This document shows, in pieces, positions 31,555 through 41,153 of a DNA stretch of 64,000 nt. The notes under the pieces are model-generated. The model searched no databases, had not been told where the DNA came from, and worked only from the letters and a program-made list of their open reading frames with translations. The stretch lies in assembly GCF_902498805.1 (NCBI RefSeq), contig NZ_LR701586.1, forward strand, positions 104,677-168,676, given 5' to 3'. The translations under genes and the position numbers were made by a program. This stretch comes from Imperialibacter sp. EC-SDR9 (GTDB taxonomy: Bacteria; Bacteroidota; Bacteroidia; Cytophagales; Cyclobacteriaceae). How positions within the stretch are numbered: position 1 is the first letter of the stretch; each line of letters opens with the position of its first letter.

Positions 31555-32463
31555 TCATTTATTTGTGGATGTGTCCGATAACAAATGCCCCAGGGCATCG
31601 ATGAGCTTGTCCGATAAAACCGAGTCCTCCTTGTTGTCCCTAAAGAAAGGTTGTATCTCTTTTACGTAATTTTCGAAGCCCTCAAAGTCTCTTTTTTCGA
31701 CGAGGGAAAGCAATATTTCAGCCTCTTTCATAAACAACTGTGTAACCTCCTTCACAAACGGGTTGAAGATCTGTATTTCTGCATACAGCCGGGGGTTTTG
31801 GAGCACATACCGTGTGTAGAAAAGCAGGAATATCCGGTAGGTGGGAGAAGAGAGACTTTTGATGAAATCCAGGTTGGCCCCCATATGCGCCAAGGTTTTC
31901 GCACTCACGAATACATTGAAGTGGTTCAGTCCCTGAATCACACCCATTAGCCTGTCGTGTTCATCATAAGAGATGTCTTGCACAAGGGCTCCCTGCGTCG
32001 AAAACAGGTTTTTCCAATAAAGCTCAGTTTCAGTCTCAACGTTTGCACTGTAGTTAAAGATCACTACCTGGCCTTCCACATTCTTCACCGAAGGGGCAAA
32101 CATGGGATGAATAGAAATGTATTGGGAAGAAATATCGCTCTGTTCCTGCGAGATTTTTTGATGAGCAGCTACTATGCCCGATTTGACACTGCATACGTCT
32201 ATCAAAAGCTTGTCATTCAACGATGGGTATATTTCGGCAAGCACACCCTCCATGGCCGAAATGGGTACTGCCAAAATTAACACGTCGGAGGCCGCAACAA
32301 GCTCAATGTTAGAGCTGTACTGACTTGATTCATCATTTGAAGTGAAGCTTACCTTATGACCTCTGTCTGATAGAAAATCCACCAGCCACTTGCCCATACC
32401 ACGGCTTCCACCAACCACACCTATACTTTTCGAATGCTCGCTTTTCATAAAACTATTGGTCAT
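31555..32463 (-). CDS. tyrA: Prephenate dehydrogenase (TyrA-like)
   Basis: About 302 aa with an N-terminal Rossmann motif (SIGVVGGSRGMGKWLVDFL), VLILAVPISAM, LLIDVCSVKSG, and the prephenate-binding ISIHPMFAPSV (His and Pro conserved), followed by a helical dimerisation domain with GVIQGLNHFNVFVSA. It would make 4-hydroxyphenylpyruvate for tyrosine. The start is uncertain among ATGs at 32484, 32463 and 32448. It lies 9 kb from the trp-aroF cluster. Confidence 0.85.
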   Translation of the reverse strand: MTNSFMKSEHSKSIGVVGGSRGMGKWLVDFLSDRGHKVSFTSNDESSQYSSNIELVAASDVLILAVPISAMEGVLAEIYPSLNDKLLIDVCSVKSGIVAAHQKISQEQSDISSQYISIHPMFAPSVKNVEGQVVIFNYSANVETETELYWKNLFSTQGALVQDISYDEHDRLMGVIQGLNHFNVFVSAKTLAHMGANLDFIKSLSSPTYRIFLLFYTRYVLQNPRLYAEIQIFNPFVKEVTQLFMKEAEILLSLVEKRDFEGFENYVKEIQPFFRDNKEDSVLSDKLIDALGHLLSDTSTNK

Positions 32464-32741
32464 GCTAAAGTAATTGAATAGCACGTTTTCTTATAAAAGT
32501 CTGCTAAATACATAATTTTATCTTTTCGTTCCTTCCAGCTAACTCAATTTAATCTGAACGTTCGTTCTTAAATCGGTATTGAAATTATATTATTGCCAGA
32601 TAGAATTAGGGGTTGGGTATTCGGACGAAAAGCCATTTAGATAGCGATAGTTAGTCATTGTGGTCTATATACTACTACTGTTAGGGTGGTGAGGATGGGG
32701 GGTGGTTTTTGACTCCCTGGAAAATTATTAAATTGTAACAC

Positions 32742-35195
32742 ATGAAAATTACCTTTAGCAAGAAGGTCATACAACACCTTATAGCAATAGCAGTTTTTTA
32801 CTTGTTGACTATATTTTTCTTCAGTCCTGTTTTTTTTGACAATAAAAATATCAATCAGCAGGACATTCTCCAGTGGCAGGGGTCGGTGCAGGAAATAAAG
32901 GAGTTTAGAGCAACGACGGGAGAGGAGCCACTCTGGACCAACTCGATGTTTGGCGGAATGCCAGCCTACATGATCGATGTGGACTGGAGCAATGATATTG
33001 TGGAGTTTCTGCAATCGGCTTACAGCCTGTGGCTGCCCCATCCTGTCAGGTTGGTGTTTGCCTGCATGGTTTCGTACTATATTTTACTTCTGGCTTTTGG
33101 CGTTACTCCCTACCTGGCTATAGTGGGGGCGGTCGGTTTTGCCTTTACTTCTTACAACATGATTTGCCTGGTGGCCGGCCACAACGCAAGACTGGGAGCC
33201 ATAGCTTTTGCACCGCTTATTATTGCAGGTATTCACAAAGCCTACGATGGCAAAAAGAGAATAGGTTTTGCACTGGCTGCGCTGGGCCTGGCCATGCACT
33301 TGCGAATCAACCACCTTCAAATCACTTACTATTTACTGCTCATCATCATCATCTATGCTATCGCCAGGTTTGTAGTGGAGATGCAAAAAGGGCTGTTAAA
33401 GCCATTCCTAAAACATAGCTTTGTACTCATTTTGGCGGCTTTGCTAGGCCTGGGAACCTTCTTTGGCGAGTTTTGGGCAACTTACAACTACGCCAAATAC
33501 ACGCAAAGAGGAAGGCCCGAGCTGACAGCCCAAAAGGAAGCCAAGCCCAATGCCGACGGCCTCGACAAAAGCTATGCTTTCAATCACAGCAACGGCATTT
33601 TCGAACCTATGGTGATGTTCATTCCCAATTTCTATGGAGGAGCCATGTACGGCGGATTCGACACAGATGGGGCTGCTGCTGCAGAGCTTCAAAAAATGGG
33701 TGTGCCCCGTCAGCAGGTAGCCCAGCAATTGAACAGCTTGCCCGCTTACTGGGGTAACCAGCCTGGCACGTTGCCTTACTATGCAGGGGCCATTATCATT
33801 TTTCTGGCAGTGCTGGGAGGCATCGTATTGCCTGGTAAACAGAAATATTGGATGTTCGTGGTGATCGCCTTTGGCATCGCCCTCACCTGGGGCAAGAATT
33901 TTTCTTCGTTCAACTACTTTCTTTTCGACTATTTCCCGGGCTACAATAAATTCAGGTCAGTGACTTTTGCCTTGTTTATGCCACTGCTCTGTTTGCCACT
34001 ATTGGGCATGCTGGGGCTTCAGCTTGGTTTGGAAAAGTCATTTGATAAGCAATGGATGAAGGGCTTCTACATCGCCCTCGGCGCAACAGGTGGATTTGCC
34101 CTGCTGGCCATTGTGTTTGCTGGCATGGGTGGCTACGCAAGCCCAAATGATGCAGGCCTTGAGCAATACCCCCGGTTGTTGCAGGCGCTTAGGATCGACA
34201 GGGCGTCATTGCTAAGAGCTGATGCATTCCGGTCGCTATTGTTCGTCGTTGCGGCAGGTGCATGCATCTATTTTTGGGCCAAAGGCAAGTTGTCAGCTGT
34301 ATGGGCTCCCGTATTACTCGTTGTCGTTACCTCTGTGGATGTAATTTCAGTAAGTAGAAGATATCTGAACGACAAGAATTTCACAGCGAACCCAGCTCGT
34401 CAGTTCTTTGCCCCTTCTGAGGCAGACCAGGTGATTTTGGGTGACAAAGATTATTACCGTGTTTTCAACCTCAATGATCCTTTCAACGATGCCCAAACCT
34501 CTTACTTCCATCATTCTTTGGGGGGCTATCATGCCGCCAAACTCAGGCGCTATCAGGATTTGATCGAGTACTGCTTGTCGGGTGAGGCTAACCAGTTGTA
34601 CTCCACTGTGCAGGCTGGTTCGAGAGATTTTTCAGGGCTTGGAGTAGTCAACATGCTTAATACCAGGTATTTCAAATTTGGCGGTAACAAAGGGGAAGTG
34701 CTTAGAAATAGTGACGCCAATGGTCCGGCCTGGTTCGTTTCCAACGTGTATAAAGTAAATTCGGCTGATGAGGAAATAGACGTTTTGTGTGGTACTGACA
34801 CCAAATCGGTAGCCATTATTGATGCCACCAAGTTTGATGTAGCCGCTACTGAATATGACGACTCCGGCACCATCGCCTTGCAGAGTTATGCACCCAACAA
34901 ACTGGTGTACAAGTCAAGCTCTTCCAGCGAGGCTTTGGCCATCTTCTCCGAAATCTACTATCCTGAGGGGTGGGTAGCCCGTATCGACGGCAATGAAGTG
35001 CCGATTCTCCGGGCCGACTATGTGCTCCGGGCGCTTCAGGTGCCTGCGGGAGACCATGAGATCGTGTTTACTTTCGAGCCTGTGATTTACTCCGTTGGCA
35101 ACAAAGTGATGCTTGGTTCCTCCTTCATTCTGTTGATTGTAGTGGTGCTGGTATTTGGGTATCAGGTGAGAAAGATGTTGTTTGATCAAGTTTAA
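32742..35195 (+). CDS. YfhO-like multispanning membrane protein
   Basis: An 817-aa integral membrane protein with about a dozen hydrophobic helices, an early loop LWTNSMFGGMPAYMID typical of Bacteroidota YfhO proteins, and a C-terminal periplasmic beta-rich domain (YYPEGWVARIDGNEVPIL...VPAGDHEIVFTFEP) before a last helix. YfhO proteins resemble GT-C glycosyltransferases that decorate cell-wall polymers. Its stop overlaps the next ATG. Confidence 0.88.
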   Translation: MKITFSKKVIQHLIAIAVFYLLTIFFFSPVFFDNKNINQQDILQWQGSVQEIKEFRATTGEEPLWTNSMFGGMPAYMIDVDWSNDIVEFLQSAYSLWLPHPVRLVFACMVSYYILLLAFGVTPYLAIVGAVGFAFTSYNMICLVAGHNARLGAIAFAPLIIAGIHKAYDGKKRIGFALAALGLAMHLRINHLQITYYLLLIIIIYAIARFVVEMQKGLLKPFLKHSFVLILAALLGLGTFFGEFWATYNYAKYTQRGRPELTAQKEAKPNADGLDKSYAFNHSNGIFEPMVMFIPNFYGGAMYGGFDTDGAAAAELQKMGVPRQQVAQQLNSLPAYWGNQPGTLPYYAGAIIIFLAVLGGIVLPGKQKYWMFVVIAFGIALTWGKNFSSFNYFLFDYFPGYNKFRSVTFALFMPLLCLPLLGMLGLQLGLEKSFDKQWMKGFYIALGATGGFALLAIVFAGMGGYASPNDAGLEQYPRLLQALRIDRASLLRADAFRSLLFVVAAGACIYFWAKGKLSAVWAPVLLVVVTSVDVISVSRRYLNDKNFTANPARQFFAPSEADQVILGDKDYYRVFNLNDPFNDAQTSYFHHSLGGYHAAKLRRYQDLIEYCLSGEANQLYSTVQAGSRDFSGLGVVNMLNTRYFKFGGNKGEVLRNSDANGPAWFVSNVYKVNSADEEIDVLCGTDTKSVAIIDATKFDVAATEYDDSGTIALQSYAPNKLVYKSSSSSEALAIFSEIYYPEGWVARIDGNEVPILRADYVLRALQVPAGDHEIVFTFEPVIYSVGNKVMLGSSFILLIVVVLVFGYQVRKMLFDQV

Positions 35196-35485
35196 TGGCC
35201 ATGATAGACGGGACCGAAGAAAGTGATTTGAATAGGCAAATCAAGAAACTGGAAACCAGAAAGTCGATCTCGAAAAACCTATCCATCATCCTCAATTCGA
35301 TAGTGTTGTTTGTAGTCGTTTGGAACCTGGCCAACCTTTCAATGTTTCTCGACTTGAACAGAGAAGGCGCATGGGTCATTTTGGCCGCATTGGTTAGCAC
35401 AATTTTCTATCATCAGGCGGACACTAAGCTTTTGAAGCTAAAGCTGAAGGTGATCGAAAAAAGGGCTTCCAGCGGGAAAAAGTAA
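35195..35485 (+). CDS. Small membrane protein of unknown function
   Basis: A 96-aa protein whose ATG shares a base with the stop of the YfhO-like gene (TAATG), so it is translationally coupled. It has a basic N-terminal coiled stretch (NRQIKKLETRKSISK), two hydrophobic segments (SIVLFVVVWNLANL and WVILAALVSTIFY) and a lysine-rich tail. Not recognised; probably a partner of the YfhO-like protein. Confidence 0.7.
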   Translation: MAMIDGTEESDLNRQIKKLETRKSISKNLSIILNSIVLFVVVWNLANLSMFLDLNREGAWVILAALVSTIFYHQADTKLLKLKLKVIEKRASSGKK

Positions 35486-35582
35486 GACTCAGGAAGGTTT
35501 TGCTATACTTTCGAACTTTTGATGCAACCTTTGTCCTAAATAATAGTATATATAGTACCTTGTAATACAAAATACTATCAAA

Positions 35583-36062
35583 ATGAAAAGGACACTATTA
35601 CTGATCGGACTATTTGCTTTTACCTATGTTGCCGCCAATGCGCAGCGACGTGTGAATGAAAGGGATCTTAAAGGCGTTTGGAAACTTGTTATCGACGTCG
35701 ACAAGGATGAAGTGAGAGAGGAGATTGAGGATGAAGACAATATTGTGGCGCAAATCTTTGCTGAGACGATCACCGACTTCGCTTTCAATATTATTGAGAA
35801 GATTGATATTCGCTTTGAATTTCTTCCTGATAATCGACTAAGGGTCGAAACCAATGCCTTTGGTGAGACCGATGTTGAATATTCAGAGTGGCACATTAAT
35901 AAAGATGGAGAGCTTTGGATCAGTGATTCAGATCATTTTAACATCGGTGATGACGATGAAGACGACTTCTGGATGTTCGATGGAAAGAATTTAGTGGCTT
36001 ATGAAAAAAGCCATGATGGCCGCAAGAAAAACAAGGAAGTCTATTTAACACCAGTTCAATAG
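35583..36062 (+). CDS. Exported lipocalin-like protein, acidic
   Basis: A 159-aa protein with a signal peptide (MKRTLLLIGLFAFTYVAANA) and the D-L-x-G-x-W motif ERDLKGVWKLV of lipocalin-like proteins, followed by beta strands such as IRFEFLPDNRLRVETNAFG. It is rich in Asp and Glu (DVDKDEVREEIEDED, NIGDDDEDDFW). The ligand is unknown. It is convergent with moeA. Confidence 0.65.
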   Translation: MKRTLLLIGLFAFTYVAANAQRRVNERDLKGVWKLVIDVDKDEVREEIEDEDNIVAQIFAETITDFAFNIIEKIDIRFEFLPDNRLRVETNAFGETDVEYSEWHINKDGELWISDSDHFNIGDDDEDDFWMFDGKNLVAYEKSHDGRKKNKEVYLTPVQ

Positions 36063-36118
36063 GCAACTTTCTTAACAAAGTGAGCAGGGGCAGAGGCAGT
36101 TAGCTTTTGCCTTTGCTA

Positions 36119-37318
36119 TTACAGAGGGTTGTAGGTAATCAGCGGCAAGCTTTCGCCCCTTTTGAAATTTTGGCGATTCGGTGGCAGTTCGAGAAATGCA
36201 TTGGCATATAGCAAGTTCGCCAAGTCACCCGATCCACCACCTGACCGTGGTTGTGCCCAAAGAACGCCTTCCGTGTCCAAATGAGCCTTTACCTGTAGAA
36301 AGTAGGTAAGAGGCGGCTCAAAGTCAAAATCTTCACTCAGTTTGGCGTGTAGCTCCGTAGGTGCAATGCCCAGACAGGCCTTCAGCCAGGGCAGAAAATA
36401 CCTGTGAAAGCACATAAATGTCGAAATAGGATTGCCTGGAAACGCAAACACAAACTTTTTCTCTTCGATGCGGCCAAACCAGAACGGCTTGCCTGGTTTT
36501 TGTGCCACTCTGTGGAATATTTTCTGCACATGAAGCGATTCAAGTACTTCCGGCAGGTAATCAGCCTTGCCTTTTGATACACCACCACTCAGCAGCAACA
36601 CATCATTCTGCTTCAGAATGTTTCCAAGTTGCTCCGTCAGGCTTTCTTTGTCGTCCCTGATATGGAAAACCTCAGGCTCCACACCCCATCCTTGAAGGGC
36701 GGCTACAAGTGCCTGACTGTTGGAGGACCGTATTTGATAGGGTTCAGGATGCTCGTCTACAGCCACCAGCTCATCGCCTGTGGCAATAACTGCCACTTTT
36801 GGCAGGCAAAACACCCTGGGCACTGCTGCTCCCACCGTTGCCAGCACGGCGATTTCCGATGCACGAATGAGGGTGCCTACATCCAGTAGCTTGGTGCCTT
36901 TTTTCTGGTCTCGTCCTTCTTTGTGTACGTTTTGACCTTCCTTTACCTGTTTACCAGACAAAGTGGCTTCTCCATTGGTTATCTCAATCTCTTCGTAGGG
37001 CACCACAGTATCACAACTGCCAGGCAGTACGGCACCGGTCATCACCTCCAAAGCTGCGTCAGGATTTTGTAGACTTTTTGCCTCTTCACCTGCCAGTTGT
37101 GTGCCTTCAATAGCGAATGTTCGGAGCCCCGTTTCGTAGGCTTTGTAGGCAAATGCGATGCCGTCCATCGTTACCCGGTCGAAGGGAGGGAAATTCCTGT
37201 CTGCAAAAACCTCCATGGCCAGCACCCTGCCCGACGCCTCCTGTAGGTTGACGTGCTCCTTTTTCAACCTGAGCTGAGTGGATAAAATAAGCGAGGTGGC
37301 TTCGTTAACTGAAATCAT
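36119..37318 (-). CDS. moeA: Molybdopterin molybdenumtransferase MoeA
   Basis: A 399-aa MoeA of normal length. The N-terminal domain has ALEVFADRNFPPFDRVTMDGIAF-type residues (here FPPFDRVTMDGIA), the MogA-like domain shows VAVIATGDELV, SSNSQALVAAL and LLSGGVSKGKADYLPEVL, and AFPGNPISTFMCF follows. It inserts molybdate into adenylylated molybdopterin. It is divergent from moaC across 84 bp, so the cofactor genes share a control region. Confidence 0.95.
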   Translation of the reverse strand: MISVNEATSLILSTQLRLKKEHVNLQEASGRVLAMEVFADRNFPPFDRVTMDGIAFAYKAYETGLRTFAIEGTQLAGEEAKSLQNPDAALEVMTGAVLPGSCDTVVPYEEIEITNGEATLSGKQVKEGQNVHKEGRDQKKGTKLLDVGTLIRASEIAVLATVGAAVPRVFCLPKVAVIATGDELVAVDEHPEPYQIRSSNSQALVAALQGWGVEPEVFHIRDDKESLTEQLGNILKQNDVLLLSGGVSKGKADYLPEVLESLHVQKIFHRVAQKPGKPFWFGRIEEKKFVFAFPGNPISTFMCFHRYFLPWLKACLGIAPTELHAKLSEDFDFEPPLTYFLQVKAHLDTEGVLWAQPRSGGGSGDLANLLYANAFLELPPNRQNFKRGESLPLITYNPL

Positions 37319-37402
37319 TGCTAAAAAGTACTTAGATCAACTGTCCAACTTTATTTTTTATCTTTAGGGGGTATTCTTTAACTGAATCCCAGACCAAAGT
37401 AA

Positions 37403-37891
37403 ATGAACATTAAAGAAAAGGAACTTAGCCATGTAAACAAAGAGGGTCAGGCTGCCATGGTGGATGTGGGCGAAAAGAAGGAGACTCGAAGAATGGCTTC
37501 GGCAAGAGCCATTGTTGTGCTTCCTCAAGAGGTGATGTCCTTGTTGAAAGATGGAGAGCTCTGGGGAAAAAAGGGGCCTGTGATTCAAACGGCCATCATT
37601 GCCGGTACCATGGGGGCCAAAAGGACAGGGGAACTCATACCCATGTGTCATCCGTTAGGTCTGGAGAGTTGTTCATTTGATACCGAATGGAAGGGCAATG
37701 AGCTCACCATTCAGTGCACTACGAAGATTGAGAGTAAGACAGGTGTTGAAATGGAGGCTTTAACCGGGGCGTCGGTGGCAGCACTAACGATTTACGATAT
37801 GTGCAAGGCTCTTTCGCACGACATTGTCATTAAAGAAATCAAACTACTGGAGAAGCGTGGAGGAAAAAGCGATTTCAAAAGAGAAGCATAG
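37403..37891 (+). CDS. moaC: Cyclic pyranopterin monophosphate synthase MoaC
   Basis: A 162-aa MoaC with the full family pattern: MVDVGEKKETRRMASARA, AGTMGAKRTGELIPMCHPL and GVEMEALTGASVAALTIYDM, including the catalytic Lys and Asp of the last segments. It converts the MoaA product to cPMP. No moaA lies in the window. The downstream mobA-like gene begins inside its 3' end. Confidence 0.96.
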   Translation: MNIKEKELSHVNKEGQAAMVDVGEKKETRRMASARAIVVLPQEVMSLLKDGELWGKKGPVIQTAIIAGTMGAKRTGELIPMCHPLGLESCSFDTEWKGNELTIQCTTKIESKTGVEMEALTGASVAALTIYDMCKALSHDIVIKEIKLLEKRGGKSDFKREA

Positions 37892-39029
37892 CAAACATGC
37901 CAAGTTGGCCAAGCCAATGGGCGGCAGCTATCACCGCCAGGAATGGGCCATATTGGGAACCCCTTGCGGAGAAATCAGGAAGCTGGTTGGTGGCTTATGC
38001 GCTGTGTTGGGTGAGAAATGGAAGCTGGTCTATCTTGATGAAGACCATAAGGCCTCAGAAGAAGAGTATAACAGCTCAATGCTGAGCGGGCATGCATTTC
38101 TGGAGGCAACCAATAAGATCAACTATTTTCGGTTCGACCACGCAACAGCCCCCTCATCCTTTGAAGCAAAAGCTATTTTCAATCCACTTGATGCTGTTTT
38201 CATCAATGGAAACCACTTTGCGGCCTCCAGACAAATTGTGGTGATAGATCCACGAAAGGATGTTGTGAAGAAGATAGACCGGCTGACCAATATTTCCCTT
38301 GTGCTGATGACGGAAGGGCAAACACAGATCCCGGAGGAGGTGCAGTCCCGAATGAATCCAGGCACGCCGGTTATTTCAATTGCCGACACGCAAAGGATTA
38401 TTAACTGGATGGCTTCGCAGCTCGAGCTTTCTGTTGCACCCGTCAAGGGACTTGTGCTGGCTGGTGGCAAAAGCCAGCGAATGGAGACTGACAAGGGGCT
38501 TATTTTCTACCATGGAAAGCCACAAAGAGAGTATATGTATGATTTGTTGAGTGCGGCAGGCATTCAGCCTCACCTCTCTATCAGAACCGATCAGACTTAC
38601 TCTGTCTCTGAGGAAGCAAATACAGTTATGGATCGTTTTTTAGGCCTTGGGCCATATGGAGCCATTTTATCGGCATTGATGAGCGACCCGAATGCGGCCT
38701 GGCTTACTGTGGCTTGCGATTTGCCACTTTTGGGTAAGGAACACATCGATCTATTGCTACAGTACCGAAACCCTTCAAAGGTAGCAACGGCTTTTTATAA
38801 CCCCGAGACCGACTTCCCTGAGCCTCTTATCACCATTTGGGAGCCAAAGGCTTATCAGGTGCTGCTCAACTATCTATCACAAGGCTATTCCTGTCCAAGA
38901 AAGGTATTGATCAATTCAGATATTGAGTTGGTGAATGTGGCAGACCACGCATTTATGATGAATGCCAATACCCCAGACGAGAAGGACAAAGCACTGAACC
39001 TGATTGCCGTCTCAGCCAAATTCAACTGA
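37857..39029 (+). CDS. MobA-like molybdenum cofactor nucleotidyltransferase with N-terminal extra domain
   Basis: About 390 aa. The C-terminal half is a MobA-type NTP transferase: GLVLAGGKSQRMETDKGLI, MDRFLGLGPYGAILSAL, WLTVACDLPLL. The first about 170 residues (KHAKLAKPMGGSYHRQEWAILGTPCG, then YFRFDHATAPSS, DAVFINGNHFAASRQIVV) form a separate domain resembling a MobB-like P-loop-less partner; its role is unclear. ATG 37917 falls inside the conserved start, so the likely initiation codon is GTG 37857, overlapping moaC by 35 nt. It would attach GMP to molybdopterin. Confidence 0.82.
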   Translation: MEEKAISKEKHSKHAKLAKPMGGSYHRQEWAILGTPCGEIRKLVGGLCAVLGEKWKLVYLDEDHKASEEEYNSSMLSGHAFLEATNKINYFRFDHATAPSSFEAKAIFNPLDAVFINGNHFAASRQIVVIDPRKDVVKKIDRLTNISLVLMTEGQTQIPEEVQSRMNPGTPVISIADTQRIINWMASQLELSVAPVKGLVLAGGKSQRMETDKGLIFYHGKPQREYMYDLLSAAGIQPHLSIRTDQTYSVSEEANTVMDRFLGLGPYGAILSALMSDPNAAWLTVACDLPLLGKEHIDLLLQYRNPSKVATAFYNPETDFPEPLITIWEPKAYQVLLNYLSQGYSCPRKVLINSDIELVNVADHAFMMNANTPDEKDKALNLIAVSAKFN

Positions 39030-39121
39030 GCTGATTAAAATGGCTTTTCTGGCTATTTAAGGCACTTCCTCAACTAAAAGGAATTTTTTTTCTCTCAAAG
39101 TGAAACAATTTTAATCAATTG

Positions 39122-39135
39122 TATGTATATACATA
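39122..39135. promoter_or_regulatory. 14-bp palindrome TATGTATATACATA upstream of yceI
   Basis: A perfect palindrome 31 bp before the YceI-type ATG, within an AT-rich promoter region. Its size and position suit an operator for a small dimeric repressor such as a MarR-type protein, but no regulator gene is adjacent. Confidence 0.5.
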
Positions 39136-39165
39136 TAAGTACAAACATTTAAATTAATACATACA

Positions 39166-39708
39166 ATGGAAACACAAACTCTGACCCAATGGAACCTTGA
39201 TACTATGCACTCTGAACTTCAGTTCAAGGTGAAGCACCTGGTTATTTCAACAGTGACCGGTTCATTCAAAAACTTCAATGTGGAGGTAGCCACAGAAGGC
39301 GACGATTTTTCAACAGCACAAATAAAGCTGACTGCCGATGTGAGCACAATTGATACCGGCAATGAGCAAAGAGACGGACACCTCAAAAGCGACGACTTTT
39401 TTAATGCTGAGAAATTCCCTGCGTTGACTTTCGAAAGCACTGGCATCAAAAAAGTTGATGAGGAAAACTTTATTCTTTCAGGAAACCTTACAATCCGTGA
39501 CATTACCAAGCCAGTAGACTTGAATGTGGTGCTCGGAGGTATAGCTGTTGACCCTTATGGCAACACTAAAGCTGGTTTTGAGGTGGAAGGGAAAGTGAAC
39601 AGAAAGGAATTTGACCTTAAGTGGAATGGCGTTACCGAAGCTGGTAGCGTTGTGGTAGCCGATGTTGTTAAAATCCTGGGAAATATTCAGGTAGCAAAGG
39701 CTCAGTAA
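39166..39708 (+). CDS. YceI-family lipid-binding-type protein
   Basis: A 180-aa YceI protein without a clear signal peptide. The family strands are plain: WNLDTMHSELQFKVKHLVISTVTGSF, VSTIDTGNEQRDGHLKSDDFFNAEKFPALTFES and LTIRDITKPVDLNVVL. The fold is an eight-stranded lipocalin-like barrel that binds polyisoprenoid or amide-type lipids. Followed by a strong terminator. Confidence 0.93.
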   Translation: METQTLTQWNLDTMHSELQFKVKHLVISTVTGSFKNFNVEVATEGDDFSTAQIKLTADVSTIDTGNEQRDGHLKSDDFFNAEKFPALTFESTGIKKVDEENFILSGNLTIRDITKPVDLNVVLGGIAVDPYGNTKAGFEVEGKVNRKEFDLKWNGVTEAGSVVVADVVKILGNIQVAKAQ

Positions 39709-39732
39709 GCATATTTCAACCAATCGTAGGCG

Positions 39733-39762
39733 AAAGTCTCTCATTAGTGAGAGACTTTTTTG
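39733..39762 (+). terminator. Terminator after the YceI gene
   Basis: AAAGTCTCTCA (39733-39743), a TTAG loop and TGAGAGACTTT (39748-39758) form a perfect 11-bp stem running into a T-tract. Confidence 0.9.
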
Positions 39763-39860
39763 TTGATTTTTACAGCGAAAGGTACTCTTTTATCGAACTG
39801 GCTGGCTTTCTTTTCCCCCAGCTAATGCCTACATTCAAATTTGAGTTAGTTATTACATAA

Positions 39861-40451
39861 GTGAATCGCCTGGTAAAAATTGTACTTATTTTCCTGATGG
39901 GAATAGTCCTGCTATTCCAGAGTGCTTGCCGTGACCAAGAATCACCCAAGGAAATGGGCAACCTTTGGCAGGCAATAGAAGAGGCGAAAGAGCTTAGCAT
40001 TTTCGAGAACGCTATTGTTGTGGCTGGTCTCCAGCCACTTTTTGAGGAGCAAGGGCCATACACTGTTTTCGCTCCCACCAATGAGGCGATGTTGACCTTC
40101 TTTGAAGAATTTGGCTTTACAGAAGGTCTCGCCAACTTAAGCCCTCAGGATTTACAGATAGTGGTACTGTATCATGTAGTCGATGACCGTTTGTTCCTGA
40201 AGAATTTCGGCGAAGAGCTTGGCTATCCGACGTTATTTAATGGCTTTGAGGCTTTTATAGCACGATTGAATAGTGATGTGTCGATCAATGGTGTTTCAAA
40301 TGTCATTGCTGGCGATTTTGAAGCTTCAAACGGCGTTCTTCATATAGTTGATCACACCTTTTTTATTAAAGCTTCCGATGGTTCTATAGGCATACCTGGT
40401 GCCGATGGCGGGGGTGTGGGAGGAAATAACCCTAATCGCAGGGGCCCTTAG
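39861..40451 (+). CDS. Fasciclin-domain lipoprotein
   Basis: A 196-aa protein from a GTG start with a lipoprotein signal (IVLIFLMGIVLLFQSAC, lipobox Cys near residue 23) and one fasciclin (FAS1) domain: LSIFENAIVVAGL, GPYTVFAPTNEAML, YHVVDDRLF, GVLHIVDHTFF. The tail is rich in glycine (GADGGGVGGNNPN). FAS1 domains mediate adhesion. Its stop is 1 nt from the convergent stop of the next gene. Confidence 0.88.
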   Translation: MNRLVKIVLIFLMGIVLLFQSACRDQESPKEMGNLWQAIEEAKELSIFENAIVVAGLQPLFEEQGPYTVFAPTNEAMLTFFEEFGFTEGLANLSPQDLQIVVLYHVVDDRLFLKNFGEELGYPTLFNGFEAFIARLNSDVSINGVSNVIAGDFEASNGVLHIVDHTFFIKASDGSIGIPGADGGGVGGNNPNRRGP

Positions 40452-40452
40452 G

Positions 40453-40854
40453 TTATTTCTTGATCAGGTATTTCTGAGCCAGTTGCCTCAGGAACTTTTT
40501 GCTTGTGCTGATTTCCGGGTCTGCATAAGTAAACTGTGATAGTTCGGCAATTACACCAGGCAAATACCCAAGTTTAAGCGCTATTTTTTCACAAAACTCG
40601 ATTTCGCTGGTGAAGACTTTGCCATCTACCTTCATTAACTGCACAATGTTCAGAAGGTAGTCGAGCCTGTCATCTTCATCAACGCCATCCAGTGTAGGCA
40701 TTGGCTTTGGGTGATCAATCAGCGTTTCTATCTGATCCTTTGACAAGCCATTGAGCGCACCTATGTAATGAATCAGTTTTGACTCAGACGGGGCTACGTA
40801 TTTATCTACCCTCGATAAATGAACCAAAACGCTTAGTTGATCAACAACATCCAT
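40453..40854 (-). CDS. TerB-like helical protein
   Basis: A 133-aa alpha-helical protein resembling TerB-fold proteins, with paired motifs LVHLSRVDKYVAPSESKLIHYI and IVQLMKVDGKVFTSEIEFCEKIA, where the repeated acidic D-x-x-x pattern is typical for that fold. No membrane segment. Its function is unknown; tellurite resistance should not be assumed from the fold. Confidence 0.7.
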   Translation of the reverse strand: MDVVDQLSVLVHLSRVDKYVAPSESKLIHYIGALNGLSKDQIETLIDHPKPMPTLDGVDEDDRLDYLLNIVQLMKVDGKVFTSEIEFCEKIALKLGYLPGVIAELSQFTYADPEISTSKKFLRQLAQKYLIKK

Positions 40855-41114
40855 AAAGCAAAGTTAAAAGTATCTGTACTCAGGCCAAAATGATAAAAAA
40901 GTAAAGCTATTTGGTTAGGTTGGATCAAATTAAAATTACAACTAATTCTTGATTTTCTACCTTTTTGCCTGCAAAAAAATGCAAACGGCAAAACCTCATT
41001 GGATGGCGAGTGATGCTCAACACTCATTTCGGCAAAAAGAGTGAAAACTCATGCAAATAGCTTTCTTCATTGCTCAGTCACAAGAAAGATTTCTTTAAAA
41101 AATTCCCTGATGTC

Positions 41115-41145
41115 TTGCGGCGTAATTCTTCGGCTGCTACATTAG
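41115..41145 (+). promoter_or_regulatory. Possible trp operon promoter
   Basis: TTG at 41115-41117 followed after 20 nt by TACATTAG at 41138-41145, a partial match to the TTTG/TAnnTTTG pair of Bacteroidota. Transcription would start just upstream of the leader-peptide ATG at 41154. The rest of 40855-41114 has no gene. Confidence 0.35.
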
Positions 41146-41153
41146 CGTCCGTT

